Shown here: in pieces, positions 54,153 to 62,794 of the stretch
Layout of the letters: each line of letters opens with the position of its first letter
Position numbering within the stretch: position 1 is the first letter of the stretch
Source of the DNA: Flammeovirgaceae bacterium UBA5585
GTDB taxonomy: Bacteria; Bacteroidota; Bacteroidia; Cytophagales; Cyclobacteriaceae
NCBI GenBank assembly: GCA_002425185.1
Contig: DILT01000020.1
Location: forward strand, 62,001-126,000
Length of the DNA stretch: 64,000 bases
Reading direction: 5' to 3'
Program-made: the position numbers and the translations under genes
Notes under the pieces: generated by a model
Seen by the model: only the letters and a program-made list of their open reading frames with translations
Told to the model about the DNA's origin: nothing
The model's database searches: none

Positions 54153-54281
54153 AGGACGTAGTCACCTTGATGTCTTTTGATGCTTTCGAGTTTTAGCGGC
54201 AAAAGTCAATACCTCACAAAAGCAGTAAAGACTAATTTCAAAAAGTTCAATACAAGTTAATTACTAGCACGGCAGATTTTT

Positions 54282-55733
54282 ATGACCCCCAACCAGCAAA
54301 AATTATCAGTACTCGAAAAAGTAGGCTACAGCTTAGGCGACCTGGCCGCTAACCTGGTATTCCAAACACTCATCACTTACCTGGCTTATTTTTATACAGA
54401 TATCTACAAGCTGGAAGCAAAGCACGCCTCTGCCATTATGCTAAGCGTTGGATTGGTAGCCGGCTTCGTTTTTAATCCGGTCATTGGTGCTCTGGCCGAC
54501 AGAACACATTCCCGCTGGGGAAAATTTCGACCCTGGATATTGTGGACTGCCATCCCGCTGGGTTTAACTGCTTTGCTGGCCTTTAGCACGCCCAATTTTT
54601 CATATCCCGGAAAAGTACTATATGCAACAATCACGTACACATTTCTTTTACTATTATATGCCGCCAACAACCTACCCTACTCAGCCTTAAGCGGAGTACT
54701 TACAGGCGATATGCGGGAACGCAACAGCATGTCGGCTTACCGTTTTGTTGCTGTAATGTTCGCGCAATTTTTTGTACAGGTATTTATGCTGCCCATCATC
54801 ATCTCAGCGGGTGATGGCGATAAAGCCATCGGTATTGAAAAGGTAATGACATGGTTGGCCGTTATCGGCATGGCGATGCTGCTGATTACATTTTTCACCA
54901 CAAAAGAACGAATTGTCCCTAAGCCCGAACAAAAGTCGACCCTTAAAGAAGACTTGACTGATTTAAGTAAAAATAAACCCTGGCTGATCATGCTGGTGCT
55001 GACCACACTGGTATTCATTACCCTTGCAATGAAGGGAGGCTCGTATGTATACTACTTCAATAATTATGTTGACAAGCAAACACTAACAGATTTTGTACAA
55101 CCAATACTAACACGTCTCTCCGCTATTGGAGTTAACTTCTTTGGTGAGGACCCTGTAGCTGCAGGCTTTGGCTTATTCAATGCCGGAGGAATTATTTTTA
55201 TGATTGTTGGTATTGGATTATCCAAGCCACTGGCCGACAAGTACGGCAAGCGAAACGTATTCGGTATTTGGTTAGTGATCTCCACTGTGTTTATCCTGTT
55301 CTTTTACTTTTTCTCATCGCAATCTGTAGGCCTTATGTTCATCTCCCAAATACTTCATGGCTTTTCGTACGGAGTAACCATACCTTTGCTTTGGGCCATG
55401 ATAGCCGATGTTGCCGACTATAGCGAATGGAAAAATAACCGAAGGGCTACCGCCATAATTTTCTCAGCCATGATGGTAGGTTTAAAAATAGGATTGACCT
55501 TAGGTGGTGCCCTACTTGCATGGTTATTGGGCGTATTCAATTATGTAGCCGGTGAACATGTCGCACAGCCGGCATCGGCCATTCAGGGTATAAAGTTATT
55601 AGTAAGCATCTTTCCCTCCATTCCGTTTTTAATCGGTGCCGCATTGCTGTTCTTCTATGAAATCGACAAGAAAATGGAACTACAGATAGAGCGTGATCTT
55701 AATACCCGAAGAGAACAAGCAAAAGAAAGTTAA
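54282..55733 (+). CDS. GPH-family sugar:cation symporter
   Basis: A 483-residue transporter with 12 transmembrane helices of the glycoside-pentoside-hexuronide family (LacS/MelB/XylP type). Signatures: GYSLGDLAANLVFQ, VIGALADRTHSRWGKFRPWIL and ADVADYSEWKNNRRATA. An insertion (about residues 265-300, NYVDKQTLTDFVQPILTRLS) is common in Bacteroidota members. Xylosides or xylo-oligosaccharides are the likely cargo across the inner membrane, given the neighbouring cytoplasmic GH43. The 129-base gap upstream has no clear hairpin or operator. Confidence 0.93.
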   Translation: MTPNQQKLSVLEKVGYSLGDLAANLVFQTLITYLAYFYTDIYKLEAKHASAIMLSVGLVAGFVFNPVIGALADRTHSRWGKFRPWILWTAIPLGLTALLAFSTPNFSYPGKVLYATITYTFLLLLYAANNLPYSALSGVLTGDMRERNSMSAYRFVAVMFAQFFVQVFMLPIIISAGDGDKAIGIEKVMTWLAVIGMAMLLITFFTTKERIVPKPEQKSTLKEDLTDLSKNKPWLIMLVLTTLVFITLAMKGGSYVYYFNNYVDKQTLTDFVQPILTRLSAIGVNFFGEDPVAAGFGLFNAGGIIFMIVGIGLSKPLADKYGKRNVFGIWLVISTVFILFFYFFSSQSVGLMFISQILHGFSYGVTIPLLWAMIADVADYSEWKNNRRATAIIFSAMMVGLKIGLTLGGALLAWLLGVFNYVAGEHVAQPASAIQGIKLLVSIFPSIPFLIGAALLFFYEIDKKMELQIERDLNTRREQAKES

Positions 55734-55761
55734 ATGAATAACTGATTAACGATAGATTACT

Positions 55762-56793
55762 ATGCCGGAAGATAGTATAGACCATATTGATTTTGACGAA
55801 CTGAACCGTAAGGCAATTTCACAACCTTTGGTAACGCACATTTACACAGCCGATCCGTCTGCTCATGTATTTGGTGGAAGAATTTATATCTACCCCTCGC
55901 ATGATATTGAATCCAATATTCCCTTTGATGACCTGGGTAGTCATTTTGCTATGGAGGATTATCATGTAATTTCTATGGATACACCCGATGGAAAGGCAAT
56001 CGATCATGGATGCGCGCTACATGTAAAAGATGTACCCTGGGCTGAAAAACAAATGTGGGCTCCTGATGCAACCGAGAAAGATGGCATTTATTACTTATTC
56101 TTTCCGGCTAAAGATTATCAAGGAGTTTTCAGGATAGGTGTAGCCACCAGCAAATCGCCTGTGGGACCATTCATTCCTCAACCGGAAGCAATAAAAAATA
56201 GTTTTTCAATTGATCCTGCTGTTTTCAGAGACGATAACGGAAAGTACTACATGTATTTCGGGGGCATTTGGGGCGGGCAACTACAACGTTGGCGAACCGG
56301 AACCTTTAAAGCCGAAGGTGAAGGACCACTTGCACATCTGCCGAATGACGATGAGCCTGCACTATGCGCTAAAGTGGCAAGGCTAACGGATAATTTGCTG
56401 GAATTTGCGGAAACTCCTAAATATGTTGTGATTACGGATGAAAATGGGGAACCACTACTAGCAGGCGATAATGAACGTAGATTTTTCGAAGCCAGCTGGA
56501 TGCACAAGCATAACGGGAAATACTATTTCTCCTACTCAACAGGCGATACACATTTTATCTGTTATGCCATTGGCGATAATCCCTATGGCCCCTTCCGTTA
56601 CGCAGGTAGAATCCTGCATCCGGTGGTTGGCTGGACATCGCACCATTCTATTGTAAAGTTTAACGATACATGGTACCTGTTCTACCACGACTCCAGTCTA
56701 TCGAAAGGCATTACCCATTTGCGCAGTATAAAAGTTACTGCGTTACACCATAACGATGATGGAACCATTCGGGAAATTTTTCCCTATCAATAA
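55762..56793 (+). CDS. GH43 beta-xylosidase/arabinofuranosidase, cytoplasmic
   Basis: A 343-residue five-bladed beta-propeller glycosidase. The three acidic residues are Asp31 (TADPSAHVF), Asp151 (SIDPAVF) and Glu243 (FFEASWM). It has no signal peptide, so it acts in the cytoplasm on imported xylo- or arabinoxylo-oligosaccharides. It begins 28 bases after the GPH symporter gene and ends five bases before the esterase gene. Whether it is a xylosidase or an arabinofuranosidase cannot be decided from the sequence. Confidence 0.92.
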   Translation: MPEDSIDHIDFDELNRKAISQPLVTHIYTADPSAHVFGGRIYIYPSHDIESNIPFDDLGSHFAMEDYHVISMDTPDGKAIDHGCALHVKDVPWAEKQMWAPDATEKDGIYYLFFPAKDYQGVFRIGVATSKSPVGPFIPQPEAIKNSFSIDPAVFRDDNGKYYMYFGGIWGGQLQRWRTGTFKAEGEGPLAHLPNDDEPALCAKVARLTDNLLEFAETPKYVVITDENGEPLLAGDNERRFFEASWMHKHNGKYYFSYSTGDTHFICYAIGDNPYGPFRYAGRILHPVVGWTSHHSIVKFNDTWYLFYHDSSLSKGITHLRSIKVTALHHNDDGTIREIFPYQ

Positions 56794-56798
56794 ATTTT

Positions 56799-58730
56799 AT
56801 GACAACCATGAGCCGCTCAGCATACCTCGCCTTAATCATCCTCTTGCACTCTTTTGTATTAATAGGCCAGGTAAAACTTCCGCGCATAATAAGTGATGGC
56901 GCAATTTTGCAACGCGACACTGAGTTGAAAATCTGGGGCTGGGCTTCGGCCGGTGAAACGGTTGAACTCACCCTTCATAAAAAAAAATTCAAAACACAGG
57001 CCGATGCCTCCGGCCACTGGACGATAAAACTTCCCAAACAACCTGCCGGTGGTCCGGTTGAAATGACCATCAAAGGCAAAAATCAAATCACTTTAAAAAA
57101 TATTATGTTTGGTGATGTATGGTTTTGCAGCGGGCAAAGCAATATGGTACACCAAATGAACATTCACGATGTTACTTACGCGAAAGATATTGCTGAAGCT
57201 AACTACCCAGAAATAAGGCAGTTTCTTGTTCCTACACGAACCAATCTTCAATCCGCTGAAGCAGATTTACAAGGTGGTTCATGGCAAGAGGCCATCGGTG
57301 AAAACGTTCGGCCGTTTTCAGCAGTAGCCTATTTCTTCGCCAAAAAACTTCACGAAAAATACCATGTTCCTATCGGGTTGATCAATGCCAGCGTGGGCGG
57401 CACGCCTATCGAAGCATGGACCAGTGAAGAAGGATTGAAAGATTTTACTGAAGTAATCAAAACTATCCAACAAAACAAGGATACCGCTTTTGTGAATGCT
57501 GTTGACAGAACTGCTGCAGCGGCTGCCTACAAACCAAAACAAGAAACAGATTTAGGCCTGCTGGCCAATCCTAAATGGTACGAGGTCACCTATCAACCAA
57601 AAGGCTGGCGTAGCATAAATATACCCGGGTATTGGGAAGACCAGGGGCTAAAAGACCTGAATGGTGTAGTGTGGTACAGAAAAGAAATTGATGTACCGGT
57701 AGCCATGACGGGTAAAATAGCAAAAGTCTTTCTGGGAAGAATTGTTGATGCCGATGTACTTTACATCAATGGCAAACAGGTTGGCAATACTACTTATCAA
57801 TATCCACAAAGGCGCTATTCTGTACCAGCCGATGTCTTGAAGCCGGGCAAAAATATTTTTGTGATAAAAGTAACCAATCAGGCCGGCAAAGGTGGGTTCG
57901 TTCCTGACAAGTCTTACTACCTGTTTACAGATAAGGATACCATCGACTTAAAAGGTTACTGGCAATACAAAGTGGGCGATGTATTTGCTCCACGTCCACC
58001 CGTGCCTCCTTCCATTGCTTTACAAAATCAACCCACAGCATTGTATAATGCCATGGTAGCACCATTGACCCAATACACTATTAAAGGGATACTTTGGTAC
58101 CAGGGCGAGAGCAATGCCGGGCGACCGGAAGAATATGCAAGGCTGTTACCGGCTTTAATCACCGACTGGAGAAACAAATGGAAACAACCCAACACGCCCT
58201 TTATCTACGCACAGCTACCAGGGTTTATGGAATACAACTACCTGCCCTCCGAAAGCAACTGGGCTAAACTACGAGAGTCACAACGTAAAGCATTATCTGT
58301 TCCCAACACCGCCATGACGGTAAACATCGACCTGGGTGAGTGGAATGATATTCATCCTGACAATAAGAAAGATGTTGGCGAGCGAATGGCACTGGCCGCA
58401 TTGAAAATTGCTTACCAGGAAAATATTGTCTATTCAGGCCCCATCTATAAGGAAGCAACTAATGAGGGAAATCAAATCACAATATCATTTAACCATACAG
58501 GAAGCGGTTTGATAACCAACGATGGTGAAACGCTCCGCGAGTTTGCTATTGCCGGTGCAGACAAAAAATTCGTTTGGGCTAATGCAAAAATTGAAGGGGA
58601 TAAGGTAATTGTTTGGCATGACACTATTTCAAATCCAGTGTATGTACGCTATGCATGGGCTGATAATCCTGATGTAAACCTGTACAACAAAGAAGGATTA
58701 CCGGCTTCACCCTTCTCAACTGAAAAATAA
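56799..58730 (+). CDS. Sialate O-acetylesterase-family carbohydrate esterase
   Basis: A 643-residue exported SGNH hydrolase with a signal peptide (residues 1-24). Nucleophile Ser114 lies in CSGQSNM, and the Asp517-x-His519 pair in NDIHPDNK. WYQGESNAGRPEEY marks the family. A beta-jelly-roll (about residues 270-390: GYWEDQGLKDLNGVVWYRKEI...ADVLYINGKQVGN) is inserted within the esterase domain, resembling GH2 sugar-binding domains. Related enzymes remove acetyl groups from xylan or sialic acid. In this locus, acetylxylan is the reasonable substrate, by inference. It is the last gene of the plus-strand run. Confidence 0.9.
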   Translation: MTTMSRSAYLALIILLHSFVLIGQVKLPRIISDGAILQRDTELKIWGWASAGETVELTLHKKKFKTQADASGHWTIKLPKQPAGGPVEMTIKGKNQITLKNIMFGDVWFCSGQSNMVHQMNIHDVTYAKDIAEANYPEIRQFLVPTRTNLQSAEADLQGGSWQEAIGENVRPFSAVAYFFAKKLHEKYHVPIGLINASVGGTPIEAWTSEEGLKDFTEVIKTIQQNKDTAFVNAVDRTAAAAAYKPKQETDLGLLANPKWYEVTYQPKGWRSINIPGYWEDQGLKDLNGVVWYRKEIDVPVAMTGKIAKVFLGRIVDADVLYINGKQVGNTTYQYPQRRYSVPADVLKPGKNIFVIKVTNQAGKGGFVPDKSYYLFTDKDTIDLKGYWQYKVGDVFAPRPPVPPSIALQNQPTALYNAMVAPLTQYTIKGILWYQGESNAGRPEEYARLLPALITDWRNKWKQPNTPFIYAQLPGFMEYNYLPSESNWAKLRESQRKALSVPNTAMTVNIDLGEWNDIHPDNKKDVGERMALAALKIAYQENIVYSGPIYKEATNEGNQITISFNHTGSGLITNDGETLREFAIAGADKKFVWANAKIEGDKVIVWHDTISNPVYVRYAWADNPDVNLYNKEGLPASPFSTEK

Positions 58731-58782
58731 ATTTTGCGCCAAGTTTAAAGACAGCAATAAAGCCCTCCTTTAATCAAACAAA

Positions 58783-60408
58783 TCATCCAGCTACACCAAG
58801 CGGTGAGAAATAGATGAAAATCATAATAATAAGCACCACAACAACAAGAGACAGTATAATATCAGTTTTGTTGTAACTCGCCCTGGAGATAGCACGATCT
58901 TCTGCGACCGTGGTAGCAAATGTTAATCCTTTGATCTGTTCATCGGATGGTTTTTCGGTTAGCAGACTCACACCAACCAATACCACTACAGAAAGCACAA
59001 ACAAGGCAATACAGAAATACAGGAAATTAAGGTCGGCAAATTCATACAGGAACCCTGTTAATGAACTTTTATTCAGTTCAAGAAAAATGCGAAGCGCCCC
59101 AATAATTGCACCGCCCACCAGCACCGTCATGGCACCTTTTGAGTTTATTCTTTTATAAAAGAGTCCCAATAAAAATACTGAAGCTATTGGAGGTGCCAGG
59201 TATGATTGAACACTTTGCAAATATTGATATAACACACCTGAAATTCCACTCATAACCGGTATCCATAAAATTCCTAATACCACCACAACACCAGTTGCAA
59301 CCCGGCCTACTAAAACGAGATTCTTCTCGGAGGTTTCAGGTTTAATTTTTTTGTAGATATCCATGGTAAATAACGTAGAGCATGAATTGAACACAGAAGC
59401 CAGTGAGCTCATTAATGCGGCCAGCAAACCACCGGCTATTAATCCTTTGAGGCCAGTTGGTAAAAGTGTTTTAACCAGTGTGGGAAATGCGCTGTCGGCA
59501 CTGGTGAGTTCAATTTTTCCCTGCGCTGCCAATGCAGTAGCAATCAAGCCGGGAATTAAGAAGATAAAAAACGGAAATAGTTTCAGATACGCTGCAAAGA
59601 TTGTTCCTCGTCTTGCCTCAGTTTCATTCTTTGCCGTAAGACAACGTTGAACAATGTATTGATCAGTACACCAGTACCAAACCCCTACAATAGGCGAAGC
59701 AAACAAAATACCTGCCCATGGAAAATCAGGGTGACTTAACGGAGGAAACATGTTGAGCTTTTCCTTTGGCGCTGACGCGATCATTGCATCCCAACCGCCT
59801 AGTTCCGATAGTCCCATCAACGTGAGTATCAGCGATCCTATTATCAATAATACTGCCTGAAGGGCTTCCGTGTAAACAACAGCGCGCATACCTCCTAACA
59901 CTGTGTAAACCCCGGTAAGGATCACCAGCACAAATGCGCTGGTCCAGAAATCGAAACCCATAAAGGTGGCGATTACCACTGCACCTGCATAAACCGTTAC
60001 CGACACTTTTGTAAGTACATAACTGAGTAATGAGACTACCGATAAAAACCAGCGCGCGGATGAATTATACCTGCGTTCCAGAAATTCCGGCATCGTAAAC
60101 ACACCGCTTCGGATATAAAATGGGATAAACACCCAACCTAACAATAATACAATCCATGAATGCAATTCGTAGTGGCCCATCACCAGGCCGCTCTCTGCGG
60201 CCGTTCCGGATAATCCAACCACGTGTTCACTGCCTACATTGGAGGCTAATATTGAGGCACCCACTACAAACCAACCAACGTTACGGCCGGCCAGAAAATA
60301 CTCCTGTGCGGTATCCTTTTTTTTCTTCATTGACCAGGCGGCTATGCCGGCAATGGCCAGAAAGTATACAATTACTACTATCCAGTCAATTGTAGAAAAC
60401 ATTTCCAT
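58783..60408 (-). CDS. Sodium/solute symporter (SSS, SGLT-like)
   Basis: A 541-residue protein with about 14 transmembrane helices. The SGLT-type signatures are LAGRNVGWFVVGASILASNVGSEH, GLSGTAAESGL and the helix with WYWCTDQYIVQRCL. The C-terminal part has a LNKSSLTGFLYEF loop. SGLT-type members carry monosaccharides, here probably xylose, galactose-like sugars or an acid sugar. It lies 35 bases after the GH3 stop on the same strand, so it is part of the enolase-GH3-symporter group. It is convergent with the esterase gene, with a 52-base gap that has no hairpin. Confidence 0.9.
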   Translation of the reverse strand: MEMFSTIDWIVVIVYFLAIAGIAAWSMKKKKDTAQEYFLAGRNVGWFVVGASILASNVGSEHVVGLSGTAAESGLVMGHYELHSWIVLLLGWVFIPFYIRSGVFTMPEFLERRYNSSARWFLSVVSLLSYVLTKVSVTVYAGAVVIATFMGFDFWTSAFVLVILTGVYTVLGGMRAVVYTEALQAVLLIIGSLILTLMGLSELGGWDAMIASAPKEKLNMFPPLSHPDFPWAGILFASPIVGVWYWCTDQYIVQRCLTAKNETEARRGTIFAAYLKLFPFFIFLIPGLIATALAAQGKIELTSADSAFPTLVKTLLPTGLKGLIAGGLLAALMSSLASVFNSCSTLFTMDIYKKIKPETSEKNLVLVGRVATGVVVVLGILWIPVMSGISGVLYQYLQSVQSYLAPPIASVFLLGLFYKRINSKGAMTVLVGGAIIGALRIFLELNKSSLTGFLYEFADLNFLYFCIALFVLSVVVLVGVSLLTEKPSDEQIKGLTFATTVAEDRAISRASYNKTDIILSLVVVVLIIMIFIYFSPLGVAG

Positions 60409-60443
60409 GTTCAGAGTTCAGGTTATAGGTTAATGATTTAGAT

Positions 60444-62660
60444 TTACTTTACTGTGAAAATTGTTTGTGCTGCTTTGGCTGAACCTAACGTTTCGCTTCG
60501 GTTTCCGGGCAATGAGCCACCAACGGAAACGCGGACTTTACCAGGTTGGATAGTAGCAACACCTTTGTCGTTAATAATAGAATACATCTGTGGGGTTATG
60601 GTAAACTTAACTTTTTCAGAACCCCCCGGAGCAAGTTTTACGCGCTTGATTCCATTCAGTGAAAACAGCGGGGCAGTAATTTTTGAATCAACATGTGAAA
60701 TGTAAAGTTGAACAACTTCTTCACCTGAAACCTTACCGGTGTTGGTAACGGTAACCTCAACTTCAACCGGTTGATTTTTCTTTATGGATGTTGAAGATAA
60801 TTTTAAATCGCTATAAGCAAACGTTGTGTAGCTCAACCCATAACCAAAGGGGTACATGGGTTCAGCCTCCATGTACCTATACGTTCTTCCTTTCATCGTA
60901 TAGTCTTCATAGGGTGGTAACTGATCCAATGATTTTGGAAAGGTTATCGGCAACCTTCCGGATGGCGAAGTCTTACCAAAAATAATATCGGCTACTGCAT
61001 TACCTCCCTCCTGCCCGGGATACCAGATCAGCAATACCGCATCGGCCAATTCATGAACTTCAGTAAGGTTCATGGGACTGCCACCGGTTACAATAGCAAT
61101 AACAGGGTTTGTATGTCCTTCTTTTAATTTCTTCAGGAATTCAATCTGGTGTTTAGGAATGTTATAATCCAACCGATCGCCAAATGTAGGTGAAGCAATT
61201 GATTCACCTTCTTCGCCTTCGAGCAAACCACTGATACCCATTACATAGAATGTAGCATTACTATTCTTGGCATTACCAGTCGACCAGTCCTGAGGATTGG
61301 CATTTGGTCTGTCAAGCATAATGCCTAGTCGATACTGAAGCTGGCTACCCGGCTCAATGGCAGCGGCAATTCCTTCCACCACCGTTACCATTTGCGGATT
61401 AACACCGTAATAATTTCCCAAAAGGATATCAACATTAGCCGCGGTTGGTCCTGTTATAAAATACTTATTTAAATCATTACGCAACGGCAACACACCATTG
61501 TTCTTTAGTAAAACAACAGACTTCTGTGCTGTTTCCCGCGCAAGCGCACGGTGCTCCGGGCTGTTTATTACATCGGTGGAAATGGCGTTGTAGGGATTCC
61601 GTTCTTTCGGATCAAGTAAACCAAGTTTGAAACGCGTACGCAGTAAGGTGGCGAGCGCATCATCAATTTCTTTTTCAGTGATCAGTTTCTTTTCAACTGC
61701 TTCAATTAATGCACCGTATTCGTTACCACAATTCAAACTCACACCTTGTTTCACCACCATCGCTGCAGCTTCGGCCTGGGTCTTCACTACGTTATGTCCG
61801 TTATAATAATCGGCAACCGCCCAGCAATCGGTAACAATATGTCCCTTAAATCCCCACTCCTTGCGCAGCACATCATTTAATAAAAATTTATTGGAACAAC
61901 AGGGCTCGCCATTGGTACTGTTGTACGCACACATGACCGATTCAACCCCGGCATCCACCAATGATTTGAACGCAGGCAAATAAGTTTCTCTCAAATCCTT
62001 TTGTGACGACACAGCATTGAATTCATGTCTGAGTTTTTCCGGACCGCTATGTACAGCAAAGTGTTTGGCGCAGGCAGCGGTTTTCAGATAATTTGGATTA
62101 TCCCCTTGAAGACCGCGCACAAACGCAACCCCCAAACGCGACATTAAGAAAGGATCTTCGCCATACGTTTCCTGTCCGCGTCCCCATCGCGGGTCGCGGA
62201 AGATGTTAATATTAGGTGTCCAGAAGGTAAGTCCTCCATATTGTTGATGGTAACCTTTGGCAACTGCCGCATTGTACATGGCGCGCGCCTCATCAGAAAT
62301 GGCAGACGACACTCTATATATAAGGTCTTCATCGAAGGTAGCCCCCATACCAATAGCCTGTGGAAAAACGGTGGCCACGCCCCCACGACCAACGCCATGT
62401 AAAGCCTCGTTCCACCAATTGTAGGCAGGTATTTTTAACCTTTCGATGGCCGGGCTCGCATGCATCATTTGCGAAACCTTTTCCTCAAGTGTTAACCGCC
62501 CGATCAGGTCTTGAATGCGCGTCTCCATGGGCTGGTCGGGATTAAGGTATGGAGCTACTTGCTGCGCCTGTGTTCCTAAAAAGCATACAAGTGCCATCAG
62601 GGAAACGATGCATTTTTTGTTCAGGCCTTGAAATCTTACTTCACGATAATATTTGGTCAT
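60444..62660 (-). CDS. GH3 beta-glycosidase (beta-xylosidase-like), periplasmic
   Basis: A 738-residue exported GH3 enzyme. The leader is at about residues 1-33, ending TQAQQ. The TIM-barrel domain has the nucleophile Asp278 in VTDCWAV and substrate-site residues in KHFAVHSGPE. The alpha/beta-sandwich domain follows (GVLPLRND, GEEGESIASPTF) and a fibronectin-III-like C-terminal domain (YPFGYGLSYTTFAYSDLKL to the end). It is likely to release xylose from xylo-oligosaccharides in the periplasm. Its promoter region carries a LacI-type operator, 56 bases before the ATG. Confidence 0.93.
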   Translation of the reverse strand: MTKYYREVRFQGLNKKCIVSLMALVCFLGTQAQQVAPYLNPDQPMETRIQDLIGRLTLEEKVSQMMHASPAIERLKIPAYNWWNEALHGVGRGGVATVFPQAIGMGATFDEDLIYRVSSAISDEARAMYNAAVAKGYHQQYGGLTFWTPNINIFRDPRWGRGQETYGEDPFLMSRLGVAFVRGLQGDNPNYLKTAACAKHFAVHSGPEKLRHEFNAVSSQKDLRETYLPAFKSLVDAGVESVMCAYNSTNGEPCCSNKFLLNDVLRKEWGFKGHIVTDCWAVADYYNGHNVVKTQAEAAAMVVKQGVSLNCGNEYGALIEAVEKKLITEKEIDDALATLLRTRFKLGLLDPKERNPYNAISTDVINSPEHRALARETAQKSVVLLKNNGVLPLRNDLNKYFITGPTAANVDILLGNYYGVNPQMVTVVEGIAAAIEPGSQLQYRLGIMLDRPNANPQDWSTGNAKNSNATFYVMGISGLLEGEEGESIASPTFGDRLDYNIPKHQIEFLKKLKEGHTNPVIAIVTGGSPMNLTEVHELADAVLLIWYPGQEGGNAVADIIFGKTSPSGRLPITFPKSLDQLPPYEDYTMKGRTYRYMEAEPMYPFGYGLSYTTFAYSDLKLSSTSIKKNQPVEVEVTVTNTGKVSGEEVVQLYISHVDSKITAPLFSLNGIKRVKLAPGGSEKVKFTITPQMYSIINDKGVATIQPGKVRVSVGGSLPGNRSETLGSAKAAQTIFTVK

Positions 62661-62715
62661 TGTTGTTGGTTTTTAAAGGGGTTTGAACCATTAATAGACT
62701 AAATTATCTACAATG

Positions 62716-62731
62716 ATGCAACCGATTGCAT
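62716..62731. promoter_or_regulatory. LacI-type operator upstream of GH3
   Basis: ATGCAACCGATTGCAT is a palindrome with a single central mismatch. Read on the minus strand it is ATGCAATCGGTTGCAT, identical over 16 bases to the operator core at 43938-43961. It lies 56 bases before the GH3 start, in the 134-base gap between the GH3 and enolase-family genes. The rest of this gap has no ORF or hairpin. Confidence 0.7.
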
Positions 62732-62794
62732 GAATTTATCTCTTCTCCTGATCTCATGTTTTCTCTTTGTAGAGATTCATTTCAGTTACCAATT

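Noticed and set aside
54153..54281. Possible operator or terminator before the GPH symporter
   Set aside because: No palindrome matching the LacI-type core and no stem with a T-run was found in the gap.
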